From assembly GCF_001485495.1 (NCBI RefSeq), contig NZ_BCNF01000048.1, positions 1 through 45,228 of the forward strand: DNA of 45,228 nt, in the 5' to 3' direction. Below are positions 16,484-23,996 of this stretch, one piece after another (positions within the stretch are counted from its first letter, which is position 1; each line of letters begins with the position of its first letter). Below the pieces are notes generated by a model that ran no database searches, had not been told where the DNA came from, and saw only the letters and a program-made list of their open reading frames with translations. This DNA is from Gordonia desulfuricans NBRC 100010. Lineage in GTDB: Bacteria > Actinomycetota > Actinomycetes > Mycobacteriales > Mycobacteriaceae. The position numbers and the translations under genes are program-made.

Positions 16484-16801
16484 ATGACGAGTAGGCGCGG
16501 AAAGCGTTCGGGCAGAACGAATTCGGGACGACCCGACAGATTCACTGGCGACTACGGAAAGTCGTACGCGCCAAAGGGATACCCGCGATGGGTGTACGAC
16601 GAGATTGTCGCGGTGAAGAGCGCCGACGACCGCGCCCTGGCTGCCGAAGCGCGCGACGAGGAAGACGACGCCGCGCCGGTGTCCGCGCCGGCTGAGTCGT
16701 CGTCTCCGGTGGTTGGGCCTCGGGTGCCGAGGAAGCTGCTACCGATGGGAGACGCCCTCGAACAGTTGCGCGCTCCGGACCAGCGCCCGCCCGCGCCATA
16801 G
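16484..16801 (+). CDS. Small hypothetical protein of the element
   Basis: This 105-residue protein starts at the ATG at 16484, preceded by AAGGGG with about 9-nt spacing. The N-terminus is basic (MTSRRGKRSGRTNSGRP), followed by YGKSYAPKGYPRWVYDEIVA, an acidic middle (ARDEEDDAAP), and a Pro-rich tail. No family is recognised. The frame is open further upstream to 16187, but that part is the iteron region and is unlikely to be coding. Its location between the iterons and the recombinase operon would suit a replication accessory or excision factor; there is no sequence evidence for either. Confidence 0.5.
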   Translation: MTSRRGKRSGRTNSGRPDRFTGDYGKSYAPKGYPRWVYDEIVAVKSADDRALAAEARDEEDDAAPVSAPAESSSPVVGPRVPRKLLPMGDALEQLRAPDQRPPAP

Positions 16802-17041
16802 GCCAGCGCCACCCACGGCGAGGGGTGTCCCGCCCCGCTGACGTCGCCGTCGACGGCCTAACGACGCCGGTACGGCACCCGCGCACCTCACGCCCTATCT
16901 CAACGGCAAAACGAGCCAATTGCTCTGTCGGACAACGGTTCAGACCCTTCGTTGAATTGTGATCTATGGCACTCGAAAGTAGGCTGAGGCGTAAGGCGCA
17001 AACGGACGTTAGAGCCTCAACGACTAAGGGAGACAACGGAA

Positions 17042-17698
17042 ATGAGCGAAGCGAAAGTCATGATCGGGTACGTACGTGTGAGCACAGAAGAGCAGGCCGA
17101 CAGCCGCCTTGGCATTCAGGCTCAGGAGGCAGCGCTTCACGCCGAAGCCGAGCGCCGAGGCTGGGAACTGACCATCCTTCGGGACGAGGGGCTGTCCGGT
17201 TCGCAGGTCAATCCCGGCCTCCGCAGCGCTCTGGACCAGTTGTCGGCGGGCCTCGCTGACGGGCTCGTGGTGACCAAGCTGGATCGGCTGGCTCGTAGCG
17301 TTGTCCACGCGGCCGAGATCATGGAGCGCGCCCGCACACAGCGATGGTCGCTGATCATGCTCGACGTCCAGGTCGACACCACCACAGCCAGCTGCGAAGC
17401 GATGGCCAACATGCTCGCCACGTTCGCCCAGTTCGAGCGCCGCCTCATCGGAGAGCGCACCAAGGCAGCGCTCGCAGCGAAGAAGGCCCAAGGCGTCACG
17501 CTCGGAAGGCCGCGCCTCGTGTCCACCGTCGTGGCTCGCCGCATCGTCGGGATGCGCGAACAGGGCCTCAGCTTCGGCGCTATCGCCGCCGAACTCACCG
17601 AAGCAGGCGAACTCAGCCCAGCGGGCCGTCCCACCTGGCAGGCCTCCACCGTCCGCCGTATCTGCAAGTCCATCGAACAAACGAAAGAGGCCGCGTAA
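17042..17698 (+). CDS. Small serine recombinase (resolvase/invertase family)
   Basis: This 218-residue protein has the resolvase catalytic domain: IGYVRVSTEEQ with the nucleophilic Ser (about residue 14), LSGSQVNPGLRSALDQL, LVVTKLDRLARSV with the conserved Arg pair, the SCEAMANMLATFAQFERRLI dimer helix, and ERTKAALAAKK leading into a C-terminal HTH (ARRIVGMREQGLSFGAIAAE). All visible active-site residues are present, so it looks functional. Small serine recombinases resolve dimers or invert segments rather than integrate. Its stop overlaps the start of the tyrosine integrase by one base (TAATG), so the two are translationally coupled. GGGAGA at about 17028 is the ribosome-binding site. Confidence 0.9.
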   Translation: MSEAKVMIGYVRVSTEEQADSRLGIQAQEAALHAEAERRGWELTILRDEGLSGSQVNPGLRSALDQLSAGLADGLVVTKLDRLARSVVHAAEIMERARTQRWSLIMLDVQVDTTTASCEAMANMLATFAQFERRLIGERTKAALAAKKAQGVTLGRPRLVSTVVARRIVGMREQGLSFGAIAAELTEAGELSPAGRPTWQASTVRRICKSIEQTKEAA

Positions 17699-19074
17699 TG
17701 GCATACATCCGCGCTCACGAGACCAGCCAGAAGCGGAAAGGCCGCGCCGTCAAACGCTACGAAGTGGTGTGGCGGGAGCCGGTGCGCGACGACTACGGGT
17801 TGCCGGTGCACGAGAACGGCAAGACGAAGATGCGCAGCCGACAGGAATCCTTCGGCACTCGCGAAGACGACGAGGCCCGTCGCGACGAACTGAATCTGGC
17901 TCGGCATACGAATACCGGCACCTACGCCCTGGCCGAGCAGAGGAAGGCCGGCGATCTACCCTTCGGTTACTACGCGCAGGCATGGATCGAGAGTCAACAG
18001 GCCAAGGTCGCTCAGGGCCGGTTGAAGCAGCGCACCCTCGACGACTATGAGAAGGTGTTGCGGCGCTACTCGTTGGAGCGATTCGGCGGTCTGGCTGTTG
18101 CCAGTCTCAGCCCGCGGGACTGCGAGCGCTTTCTCGCCGACCTGGCAGCGCGCCACCTTGCCCCGAAGACCGTCAAGCACGCTTGGCTCGCGCTGCGGGC
18201 CGTCCTCAAGTCCGCCACACGCCACGGCGCTATCCCTGTCAGCCCGACCGAGCAGGTGGATTTCAGAACCGGGCACGCCGTAGGTGACCGCGAAGCGTTC
18301 CAGCATCACCCGCTGACCGCCGAGCAGATCGCGTCGACGGCGCGGATCGTGGGGGAGCGTTACCCGGTCCACGAGTTGCTGGCGTACTTCTTGCCGTATT
18401 CGGGACTGCGCAAGGCCGAATGCGCCGGGTTGGAGATCCAAGACTTGGAGTTCACCACGCGCCCTGGCCAGCCGACGCGATGCGTCGTACATGTTCGCCG
18501 AACCAAGGACCGGAGAGGCGGGGCGTGGGTGACGAGCACACCCAAGAGTCGCAAGTCGCGTCGTTCGGTGCCGTTGCCGCACAGGCTTGCTCAACGGATG
18601 CGCGCCTACGTTGCCGAGCATCCCCGCGCTGAAGAGCCGACAGCGCCGTTGTGGCCGTCGAGGAAGAACGGCGGACGCCGGGTGAAGGGTAAGCACACCG
18701 TGGCCGAGCTGGACTGGTCGCAGCCGCCCGAGTTGGGGACATGGTTCGAGACGATCCTGGCTCTGGCGCTGGTTGAGAGCGGTTTGCCGGTGAGTTGCCC
18801 CGCCCGTAACGGCTAGCCCGCCCAGCGAGGCGTCAGGCTGCACGACTACAGCCGCCACACGTTCGCCACCATGCAGCTCTCGGCCGGGGTCCACTTCATG
18901 CAGGTGTCGCAATGGCTCGGTCACGCGCACTACAGCCTGACGCTGGACACCTACGGCGACTGGATACCGAGCGAGGATGGAGGCGCGCTCAACAACCTGC
19001 CCGAGCCGACCGCGCCGGAAAGCGTCGCAGCCGAATCAGAGCCGTCGAACGTGATCCAGCTATTCGGACGGTAA
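17698..19074 (+). pseudogene. int: Tyrosine integrase with in-frame TAG before the catalytic C-terminus
   Basis: One frame from ATG 17698 to TAA 19074 (458 codons) is interrupted only by TAG at 18814-18816, codon 373. Before it are an arm-binding N-terminus (YEVVWREPVR), an SAM-like core-binding domain, and the catalytic Arg I in FLPYSGLRKAE. After it lie HDYSRHTFATMQLSAG (His/Arg II), QWLGHAHYS and DTYGDW (the Tyr nucleophile). The truncated 372-residue product lacks Arg II, the last His and the Tyr, so it cannot recombine DNA. The tail remains intact in phase, implying a recent mutation (CAG to TAG would suffice) or readthrough. This is the enzyme expected to have inserted the element at tRNA-Leu. 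Confidence 0.88.
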
Positions 19075-19086
19075 CCCCGCGCGGAG

Positions 19087-20475
19087 TTAAGATTCATGCC
19101 CAGATCCGTCTGTGTAGGTGTCGGCGAACGCCAGAACCCGAGGTGCCAAGAAAGAGTACGGGGGAACGCGCAGGCGCCTTGTGAAGCCCGGCCCCGACTG
19201 TAATGCGTAGAGGCCCCGTCGCCCTTTGAAATGTTGAATCAGCTCTCTGACAGTTGCTGTGTCCTCGGCGACATTTGGGTATAGAATCGCATCCAGCTTG
19301 TCCTGTAATTCGCAAATTGGATCCTGAACCGCCTTAATCATATCGAGCACACTTGGGTCAGAAGTCTTCGCTTCCAGTTCATCGCGTTTCAACCACTTCT
19401 CGCGGGCTTCCCTCGTGAACTGCAACATGTAATTTCGGTCCATCAACACGTTTGCCTCACTATCTCCCTCCAGTCGAGCATTCAGGTTAATCTTGAAGGC
19501 ATTGATGTCGCCGTGAAGAAGCGCGTCGCGCATCTTCACTAACCATCGGTAATCAAACGATGAATCAAGCAAGCTGTTGAACAGGCTGAGGACCTGCTGC
19601 TCTTCTGGGGTCTTCCGTCCAAACTGCTCTCGGACAGCGCGTATCGATTGATCTTTGTGGCTATGTACGGCGCTGGTGAAGGCGATCAAGGCGGAGCGCA
19701 CCCTTCGGCGGCGTTCGTCAAAAGCATCTTGATCGCTTAGTGAAACCCGCCTTTCAGTGATATCGGTAAGTGTCTCAATAAGCACGTCGCAGAATCTGTC
19801 GCGCTCGTCTGACATATGCTGTAGCAGCTCGCTGTCGATCATCCTGCGGAGTCGCTCGTGTGCGTGCCTGTACCGCGAGTCTTCGTCTTTAGTGAACGAG
19901 CAGACCTTCGTGAAAATTATGGCGGCGTCAACGTTCGGGTCGACGTATCCCAAGACTGCCCCGTATGGATCGGCCGCTGCTGCGGCATCGTCGGCTGCAT
20001 CCTTGTCGAGCTGTTCTTTGCCATCGTCCTGTATGCGCTCGACGTTATGTTTCGCCGATTCGATCCGGGCACTTATTTCCTCAGCCGTTGGCGCTCCCTC
20101 CGTCATCCAAGCTCGGCTTTCCTCGAGGATCTGTGAAAGCTCGGCTCGGAGTTCTTGCTGTACAGCATCGTGTGTAAGTCTGTCGCGCTCATCAGGCGTA
20201 TTAACGTAGTCGAACCCGACGTTGGCAGCTGCCTGCACAAGAGCCTGCATTGCTTCGACAACGATCAAAGCGCCCGGGCCTCCGGGTAGTGGCTTGTTCT
20301 CAGACGATAGGTCGGTCTGCCACGATTCCATCGCGTTTTCGCACAGTTGCATTGCGCTGTCGCTTTTATCCTGGTTCACGCTGGTTGTCAGTCTTTCGAG
20401 CCACTCAACCCACTTGCGGGTTTCCGGACTTTCGTCTTCGGTCACGCCGTTATTCATCTTGTCGACCTTGCTCAT
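19087..20475 (-). CDS. HEPN-motif cargo protein 2, uncharacterised
   Basis: This 462-residue protein has no family I can name with certainty. The N-terminal 130 residues are charged and helical with one hydrophobic stretch (ALIVVEAMQALVQAAANVGF). The middle contains an Ala/Asp-rich tract (DKDAADDAAAAADP, about 157-170). Residues 261-290 (SALIAFTSAVHSHKDQSIRA onward), followed by YRWLVKMRDALLHGDINAF, give RDALLH (316-321), a HEPN-type RxxxxH motif with Asp after Arg. Spacing from the preceding Asp/Arg helix to the motif is about 41 residues, against about 45 in cargo protein 1. Composition is clearly A/T-richer than the chromosome. It is the last gene before attR, a classic cargo slot, convergent with the integrase. 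The frame is intact over 1.39 kb, unlike its neighbours. Confidence 0.75.
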   Translation of the reverse strand: MSKVDKMNNGVTEDESPETRKWVEWLERLTTSVNQDKSDSAMQLCENAMESWQTDLSSENKPLPGGPGALIVVEAMQALVQAAANVGFDYVNTPDERDRLTHDAVQQELRAELSQILEESRAWMTEGAPTAEEISARIESAKHNVERIQDDGKEQLDKDAADDAAAAADPYGAVLGYVDPNVDAAIIFTKVCSFTKDEDSRYRHAHERLRRMIDSELLQHMSDERDRFCDVLIETLTDITERRVSLSDQDAFDERRRRVRSALIAFTSAVHSHKDQSIRAVREQFGRKTPEEQQVLSLFNSLLDSSFDYRWLVKMRDALLHGDINAFKINLNARLEGDSEANVLMDRNYMLQFTREAREKWLKRDELEAKTSDPSVLDMIKAVQDPICELQDKLDAILYPNVAEDTATVRELIQHFKGRRGLYALQSGPGFTRRLRVPPYSFLAPRVLAFADTYTDGSGHES

Positions 20476-20638
20476 CGTTCGGCATCACACTTTTGGTGGC
20501 TGCCATATGTGGCGGGCAGCCCTACAGAATCTCATGAGTTCGGCGACATTCGGCAGATTTGGCGTTCGTGCGTGTCGAACTACCGGCGCTGGCCGGGCTA
20601 AAGCCGGGTTGACGCCGTTTGGGCGACGCCCAGACAGT

Positions 20639-20711
20639 AGAAAACCCCTGCTGAACAGGGGTTTTATGGTGCCCTCGGTGAGACTCGAACTCACACTGGA
20701 CGGGTTTTGAA
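20639..20711 (+). repeat. Right attachment site, inside the restored tRNA-Leu gene
   Basis: This is the right copy of the 73-bp repeat (see 10434-10506). It contains the 3' part of tRNA-Leu from the anticodon loop to CCA plus the terminator behind it, all supplied by the element. The junction with host sequence is at or before 20711, within the anticodon loop/stem, a frequent crossover position for tyrosine integrases. Between cargo gene 2 and this site, 20476-20638 contains no gene that I can support. Confidence 0.93.
20641..20665 (-). terminator. Rho-independent terminator of tRNA-Leu
   Basis: AAAACCCCTG, loop CTGAA, CAGGGGTTTT form a perfect 10-bp stem immediately behind the tRNA CCA end. 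Read on the minus strand it ends in a T run, as needed for intrinsic termination. The stem is perfect in this element-borne copy but carries mismatches in the displaced host copy at 10436-10459. Confidence 0.85.
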
Positions 20712-20743
20712 TCCGTTGCCTCTGCCAATTGGGCTACGAGGGC
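20667..20743 (-). tRNA. tRNA-Leu (CAA), 77 nt including encoded CCA
   Basis: On the minus strand the 7-bp acceptor stem pairs 20737-20743 with 20671-20677, discriminator A is at 20670, and CCA is encoded at 20667-20669. The anticodon loop is TTCAAAA with CAA at 20709-20707. The T arm is GTGAG-TTCGAGT-CTCAC. The variable region is only 5 nt, so this is class I in shape although bacterial tRNA-Leu normally has a long variable arm. The anticodon stem has an A-C mismatch at its loop end. The D stem is short (3 bp, 11-nt loop). The 5' half belongs to the host and the 3' half came with the element. Confidence 0.85.
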
Positions 20744-20890
20744 ACGCGGCCCTGCGGAGGGCTGCAGCTAGCCAGTCTAGATGATCGGCCAATCGGTGAT
20801 CCACCCGGTACCCTTCCCACAGCACCCGTTGGTGGCATCGGGTGCGGCTCTGCGCGTCCGTGCAGGTCAACACTCGATGTGGAGGAGGGG

Positions 20891-21517
20891 ATGGTGACGG
20901 TGGTGGACGGTGCTGCGGCTTCGCCGAACGTTCAGGAGACAACTCACAAGGTCCTGGTCGCCGAGGACGACTCACTGATCCGGCTGGACCTCATCGAGAT
21001 GCTCCGGGAGGAGGGTTACGACGTCGTCGGTGAGGCCCCCAACGGACAGATCGCCGTGGAGCTCACCGAGAAGCTCGGCCCGGACCTGGTGATCATGGAC
21101 GTGAAGATGCCCGTCCGTGACGGTATCGATGCGGCGAGTGAGATCGCACGCAAGCGGCTCGCCCCGGTGGTCATGCTGACCGCGTTCAGTCAGCGGGAGT
21201 TCATCGAGAAGGCCCGCGAGGCGGGTGCGATGGCCTACCTGGTCAAACCGTTCACGAAGGCCGACCTGGTGCCGGCCATCGAGGTGGCGGTCAGTCGCTA
21301 TCAGGAACTGCGGACCCTCGAGAACGAGGTCGTCTCCATGCAGGATCGCCTGGAGACCCGCAAGCTCGTCGAGCGGGCGAAGGGCCTGCTGATGGAGAAG
21401 CAGCAGCTGTCGGAACCCGAGGCGTTCAAGTGGATTCAGCGCGCCGCGATGGATCGCCGTACCACGATGAAGGCCGTTGCGCAGGTCGTCGTGGAAACTC
21501 TCGGCCCGAACGAGTGA
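20891..21517 (+). CDS. pdtaR: ANTAR-domain response regulator (PdtaR-like)
   Basis: This 208-residue protein has a CheY-like receiver with acidic pocket VLVAEDDSLIRLDLIE (residues 21-36), phospho-acceptor Asp 70 in LVIMDVKMP, the Thr in MLTAFSQ and the Lys in YLVKPF. A C-terminal ANTAR RNA-binding domain (about 150-205) reads RKLVERAKGLLMEKQQLSEP. It matches the Mycobacterium Rv1626 type, which is phosphorylated by PdtaS and acts by antitermination at hairpin targets. The kinase gene is not in the window, as in mycobacteria. GGAGG at 20881-20885 fixes the start at 20891. It is divergent from tRNA-Leu, in the same neighbourhood as polA and rpsA in relatives. Confidence 0.92.
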   Translation: MVTVVDGAAASPNVQETTHKVLVAEDDSLIRLDLIEMLREEGYDVVGEAPNGQIAVELTEKLGPDLVIMDVKMPVRDGIDAASEIARKRLAPVVMLTAFSQREFIEKAREAGAMAYLVKPFTKADLVPAIEVAVSRYQELRTLENEVVSMQDRLETRKLVERAKGLLMEKQQLSEPEAFKWIQRAAMDRRTTMKAVAQVVVETLGPNE

Positions 21518-21623
21518 GGTTGTACCGGTCGCGTTAAATCTCTGAAAAGGCTCCCACGCGAACTCGGTTGTTTGCTTCGGATCCCGCGCGCGGCAGCGTC
21601 GTTCGGTCTATGTTTCCACCCAA

Positions 21624-21640
21624 GGTCTACCGGGTAGACC
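21624..21640. promoter_or_regulatory. 17-bp palindrome in the liv leader
   Basis: GGTCTAC-CGG-GTAGACC is a perfect dyad 45 bp upstream of the binding-protein start and before its GGAAGG ribosome-binding site (21671-21676). It is short and symmetric enough to be a regulator-binding site; as RNA it would form a 7-bp hairpin with a 3-nt loop. Since ANTAR proteins such as the upstream PdtaR-like regulator act on RNA hairpins, an RNA-level role is possible but unproven. Confidence 0.55.
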
Positions 21641-21684
21641 TCCCGGCCAGGTGCGGTCGGGTAGCCGGACGGAAGGCAGACACT

Positions 21685-22881
21685 ATGCGACGTCGCATGA
21701 CGACGGCCGCGATTGCGGTGACTCTGACGGGCGCCTTGGCGCTGTCGGCGTGTAGTTCCAAAACGACGGAGTCCGAATCCACACTGTCCATCACTCCGCT
21801 CTCGCAGATCGACGTGCAGGGCAACGAGGTTGCCGCCCAGAATCAGCAGGCCCCGCTCGATCCGGGTGCCGCGCTGAACGCGACCTGCCCCGAGTCGACC
21901 ATCGCCTTTGCCGGCGCCGAGACCGGCGCCGATTCCAACCTCGGTCTCAACATCCTTCGTGGTGCCAAGCTCGCAGTCGACAAGTTCAACAAGGCCAATC
22001 CGAACTGCAAGATCGTTCTCAAGGACTTCGACACCGAGGGTGATCCGCAGAAGGCCACCGGTGTGGCCACCCAGATCGTCAACGACTCGAGCATCATCGG
22101 TCTGCTGGGTCCCGCGTTCTCCGGCGAGACCAAGGCCACCGGCGGAACCTTCAACCAGGCGGGTCTGGTGTCGGTCACCGCATCGGCCACCAATCCCACT
22201 CTGACCGAACAAGGTTGGAAGACCTTCTTCCGCGGCCTCGCCAACGACGCCGTCCAGGGCCCGGCCATCGCCAAGTACCTCACCGGCAAGATGGGCAAGA
22301 AGAAGGTGTGCGTGGTCAAGGACGACACCGACTACGGCATCGGACTGGCCAAGACCGTCACCGAAGGACTCGGCACCGCAGCCGATTCCGCCTGTGCCGG
22401 CGACGTCAAGAAGGGGCAGACCGACTTCTCGGCGGTGGTCAGTTCGGTGACCAACGCCAACCCCGACGCCGTGTTCTACTCCGGCTACTACGCCGAGGCC
22501 GCGGCATTCGCCAAGCAGCTCAACGAGAAGAACTCCGACATCCTGTTCGTCTCGGGTGACGGCGCCAACGACCAGAAGCTCATCGACCTGGCCGGCTCGT
22601 CGGTCAAGGGTGCGGTCCTCTCGTGCCCGTGTGGTCCGGCCCAGGGCGAATTCGCCTCCGAATTCCAGAGTTTCAACAACGCCGCACCCGGCGTGTACTC
22701 GGTGGAGGCCTACGACCTGACGACGATCCTGATGAAGGGTATCGCCGAGGGCAACACCACCCGACCCAAGCTGCTCGACTTCGTTCGCAACTACAACGGG
22801 ACCGGCCTGGCCCGTAACTACCAGTGGACCCCGACCGGCGAACTGACGTCGTCGCTGATCTGGGCGTACGAGGTCAAGTAA
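21685..22881 (+). CDS. livJ: Branched-chain-type amino-acid ABC transporter substrate-binding lipoprotein
   Basis: This 398-residue lipoprotein has signal MRRRMTTAAIAVTLTGALAL with lipobox LSAC. A periplasmic-binding type 1 fold as in LivJ/LivK follows: FAGAETGADSNLGLNILRGA, IVLKDFDTEGDPQKA, GLLGPAFSGETKA, VCVVKDDTDYGIGLA and FYSGYYAEAAAFA. It captures branched-chain amino acids, or possibly a related amide or amino acid, outside the membrane and hands them to LivHM. It is the first gene of livJHMGF. The start at 21685 follows GGAAGG by 8 nt. The substrate is not certain: LivJ-family proteins in actinobacteria also serve urea, amides or other amino acids. Confidence 0.88.
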   Translation: MRRRMTTAAIAVTLTGALALSACSSKTTESESTLSITPLSQIDVQGNEVAAQNQQAPLDPGAALNATCPESTIAFAGAETGADSNLGLNILRGAKLAVDKFNKANPNCKIVLKDFDTEGDPQKATGVATQIVNDSSIIGLLGPAFSGETKATGGTFNQAGLVSVTASATNPTLTEQGWKTFFRGLANDAVQGPAIAKYLTGKMGKKKVCVVKDDTDYGIGLAKTVTEGLGTAADSACAGDVKKGQTDFSAVVSSVTNANPDAVFYSGYYAEAAAFAKQLNEKNSDILFVSGDGANDQKLIDLAGSSVKGAVLSCPCGPAQGEFASEFQSFNNAAPGVYSVEAYDLTTILMKGIAEGNTTRPKLLDFVRNYNGTGLARNYQWTPTGELTSSLIWAYEVK

Positions 22882-22896
22882 TTCGACAGATGCGGC

Positions 22897-22933
22897 CACC
22901 GGATGCGTCCCACCCGACGGGGCGCATCCGGTG
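22897..22933 (+). terminator. Strong stem-loop between livJ and livH
   Basis: CACCGGATGCG (22897-22907) pairs with CGCATCCGGTG (22923-22933), extendable inward by T-G and three C-G pairs to a 15-bp stem with a 7-nt loop. No U tract follows. Such a stem after the binding-protein gene fits partial termination or 3'-end protection that raises binding protein above the membrane components, a common pattern in ABC operons. Confidence 0.7.
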
Positions 22934-22964
22934 AGTCGTCTGGGGAATCTGCTGAAAGGCATCA

Positions 22965-23996
22965 ATGGTCGAGCTCGCAGTGACGTACTCCGCCGCTGAC
23001 ATCCACTTCAACGTCCAGGCGCTGATCGACGGGTTCTGGGGACTGACGATCGAGGGTCTCGCCTACGGATCGATCTATGCCCTCGTCGCAGTCGGCTACA
23101 CCCTGGTCTACGGCGTCCTGCGCCTGATCAACTTCGCGCATTCCGAGGTCTTCATGCTCGGCATGTTCGGGCAGTACATCGGCCTGCTCGTGCTGGGCTT
23201 CACCCCCGCCGGCGACGCCTACAGCGAGGGCATGGTGATGACCGTGCTCTACCTCCTGGTGGCCGGATTGTTCGGTATGGCCGTATCTGGTTCCGCAGCA
23301 GTCGGATTGGAGTTCGTCGCCTACCGGCCACTACGTCGTCGCAATGCCAAACCGCTGGCCTTCCTGATCAGTGCGATCGGCATGTCGTTCATCCTGCAGG
23401 AGGTCGTGCACTACCTGCTCCCGCGCGTGCCGGTCGACCCCCAACTCGGCGGGGCGAGCGCCCAACCGGCGATCACCCTGGTCAACCCCGTCGAACAGTT
23501 CTCCATCTTCGGCAGTCCGGTCACCAACGTCACCCTGGTGGTGATCATCGCGGCCCTCGTACTCGGTATCGGTACCGACACCTTCGTCAACAACACCCGA
23601 CTCGGTCGCGGCATCCGTTCGGTCGCACAGGATTCCGACGCCGCTCTGCTCATGGGTGTGTCGCGTGACCGGGTCATCATGGTCACCTTTCTGATCGGTG
23701 GTCTGCTCGCCGGTGCGGCCGCCCTGCTCTACACCCTGCGATTCCCGACGGCGATCATCTACTCCGGTGGATTCCTGTTGGGAATCAAGGCCTTCAGCGC
23801 CGCCGTGCTCGGCGGTATCGGCAACGTCCGAGGCGCCCTGCTCGGTGGACTCATCCTGGGCGTGGTCGAGAACTACGGTGCGGCACTCCTCGGAAACCAA
23901 TGGAAGGACGTGGTGTCGTTCGTGCTCCTGATCCTGGTCCTGATGTTCCGTCCGACCGGTATCCTCGGTGAGAAGTTGGGGAAGGCGCGAGTATGA
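22965..23996 (+). CDS. livH: Branched-chain-type amino-acid ABC transporter permease LivH
   Basis: This 343-residue inner-membrane permease has about eight hydrophobic helices. The N-terminal segment GLAYGSIYALVAVGYTLVYG followed by LRLINFAHSEVFMLG is the LivH hallmark. The cytoplasmic EAA-like loop is around RLGRGIRSVAQDSDAALLMG, contacting the ATPases. It ends overlapping livM by 4 bp (ATGA). It pairs with LivM as a heterodimeric channel. GAAAGG about 8 nt upstream of ATG 22965 is the ribosome-binding site. Confidence 0.92.
   Translation: MVELAVTYSAADIHFNVQALIDGFWGLTIEGLAYGSIYALVAVGYTLVYGVLRLINFAHSEVFMLGMFGQYIGLLVLGFTPAGDAYSEGMVMTVLYLLVAGLFGMAVSGSAAVGLEFVAYRPLRRRNAKPLAFLISAIGMSFILQEVVHYLLPRVPVDPQLGGASAQPAITLVNPVEQFSIFGSPVTNVTLVVIIAALVLGIGTDTFVNNTRLGRGIRSVAQDSDAALLMGVSRDRVIMVTFLIGGLLAGAAALLYTLRFPTAIIYSGGFLLGIKAFSAAVLGGIGNVRGALLGGLILGVVENYGAALLGNQWKDVVSFVLLILVLMFRPTGILGEKLGKARV

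Larger units (their letters stand above)
10434..20711. mobile_element. tRNA-Leu-integrated phage/plasmid-like element, about 10.3 kb, partly degenerate
   Basis: The element is delimited by the 73-bp direct repeat described under the two att entries, an offset of 10,205 bp. Contents in order: capsid gene with in-frame TAA, two small genes, hairpin array, HEPN-like cargo gene and XRE regulator (minus strand), lipoprotein, remnants of a RecA-fold helicase, iteron cluster, small basic protein, serine recombinase, tyrosine integrase with in-frame TAG, and a second HEPN-like cargo gene (minus strand) next to the right att site. No terminase, portal or tail genes are present, so it is not a complete prophage. 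It could be a phage satellite, a deleted prophage or an integrative plasmid hybrid. Several intergenic tracts and both cargo genes are visibly richer in A/T than the flanks. Confidence 0.9.

Noticed and set aside
10893..19074. Stop-codon recoding in the element
   Set aside because: Two different stops (TAA, TAG) are involved, other element genes end normally on both, and no suppressor tRNA was seen; mutation is simpler, though readthrough was kept as a minor option.
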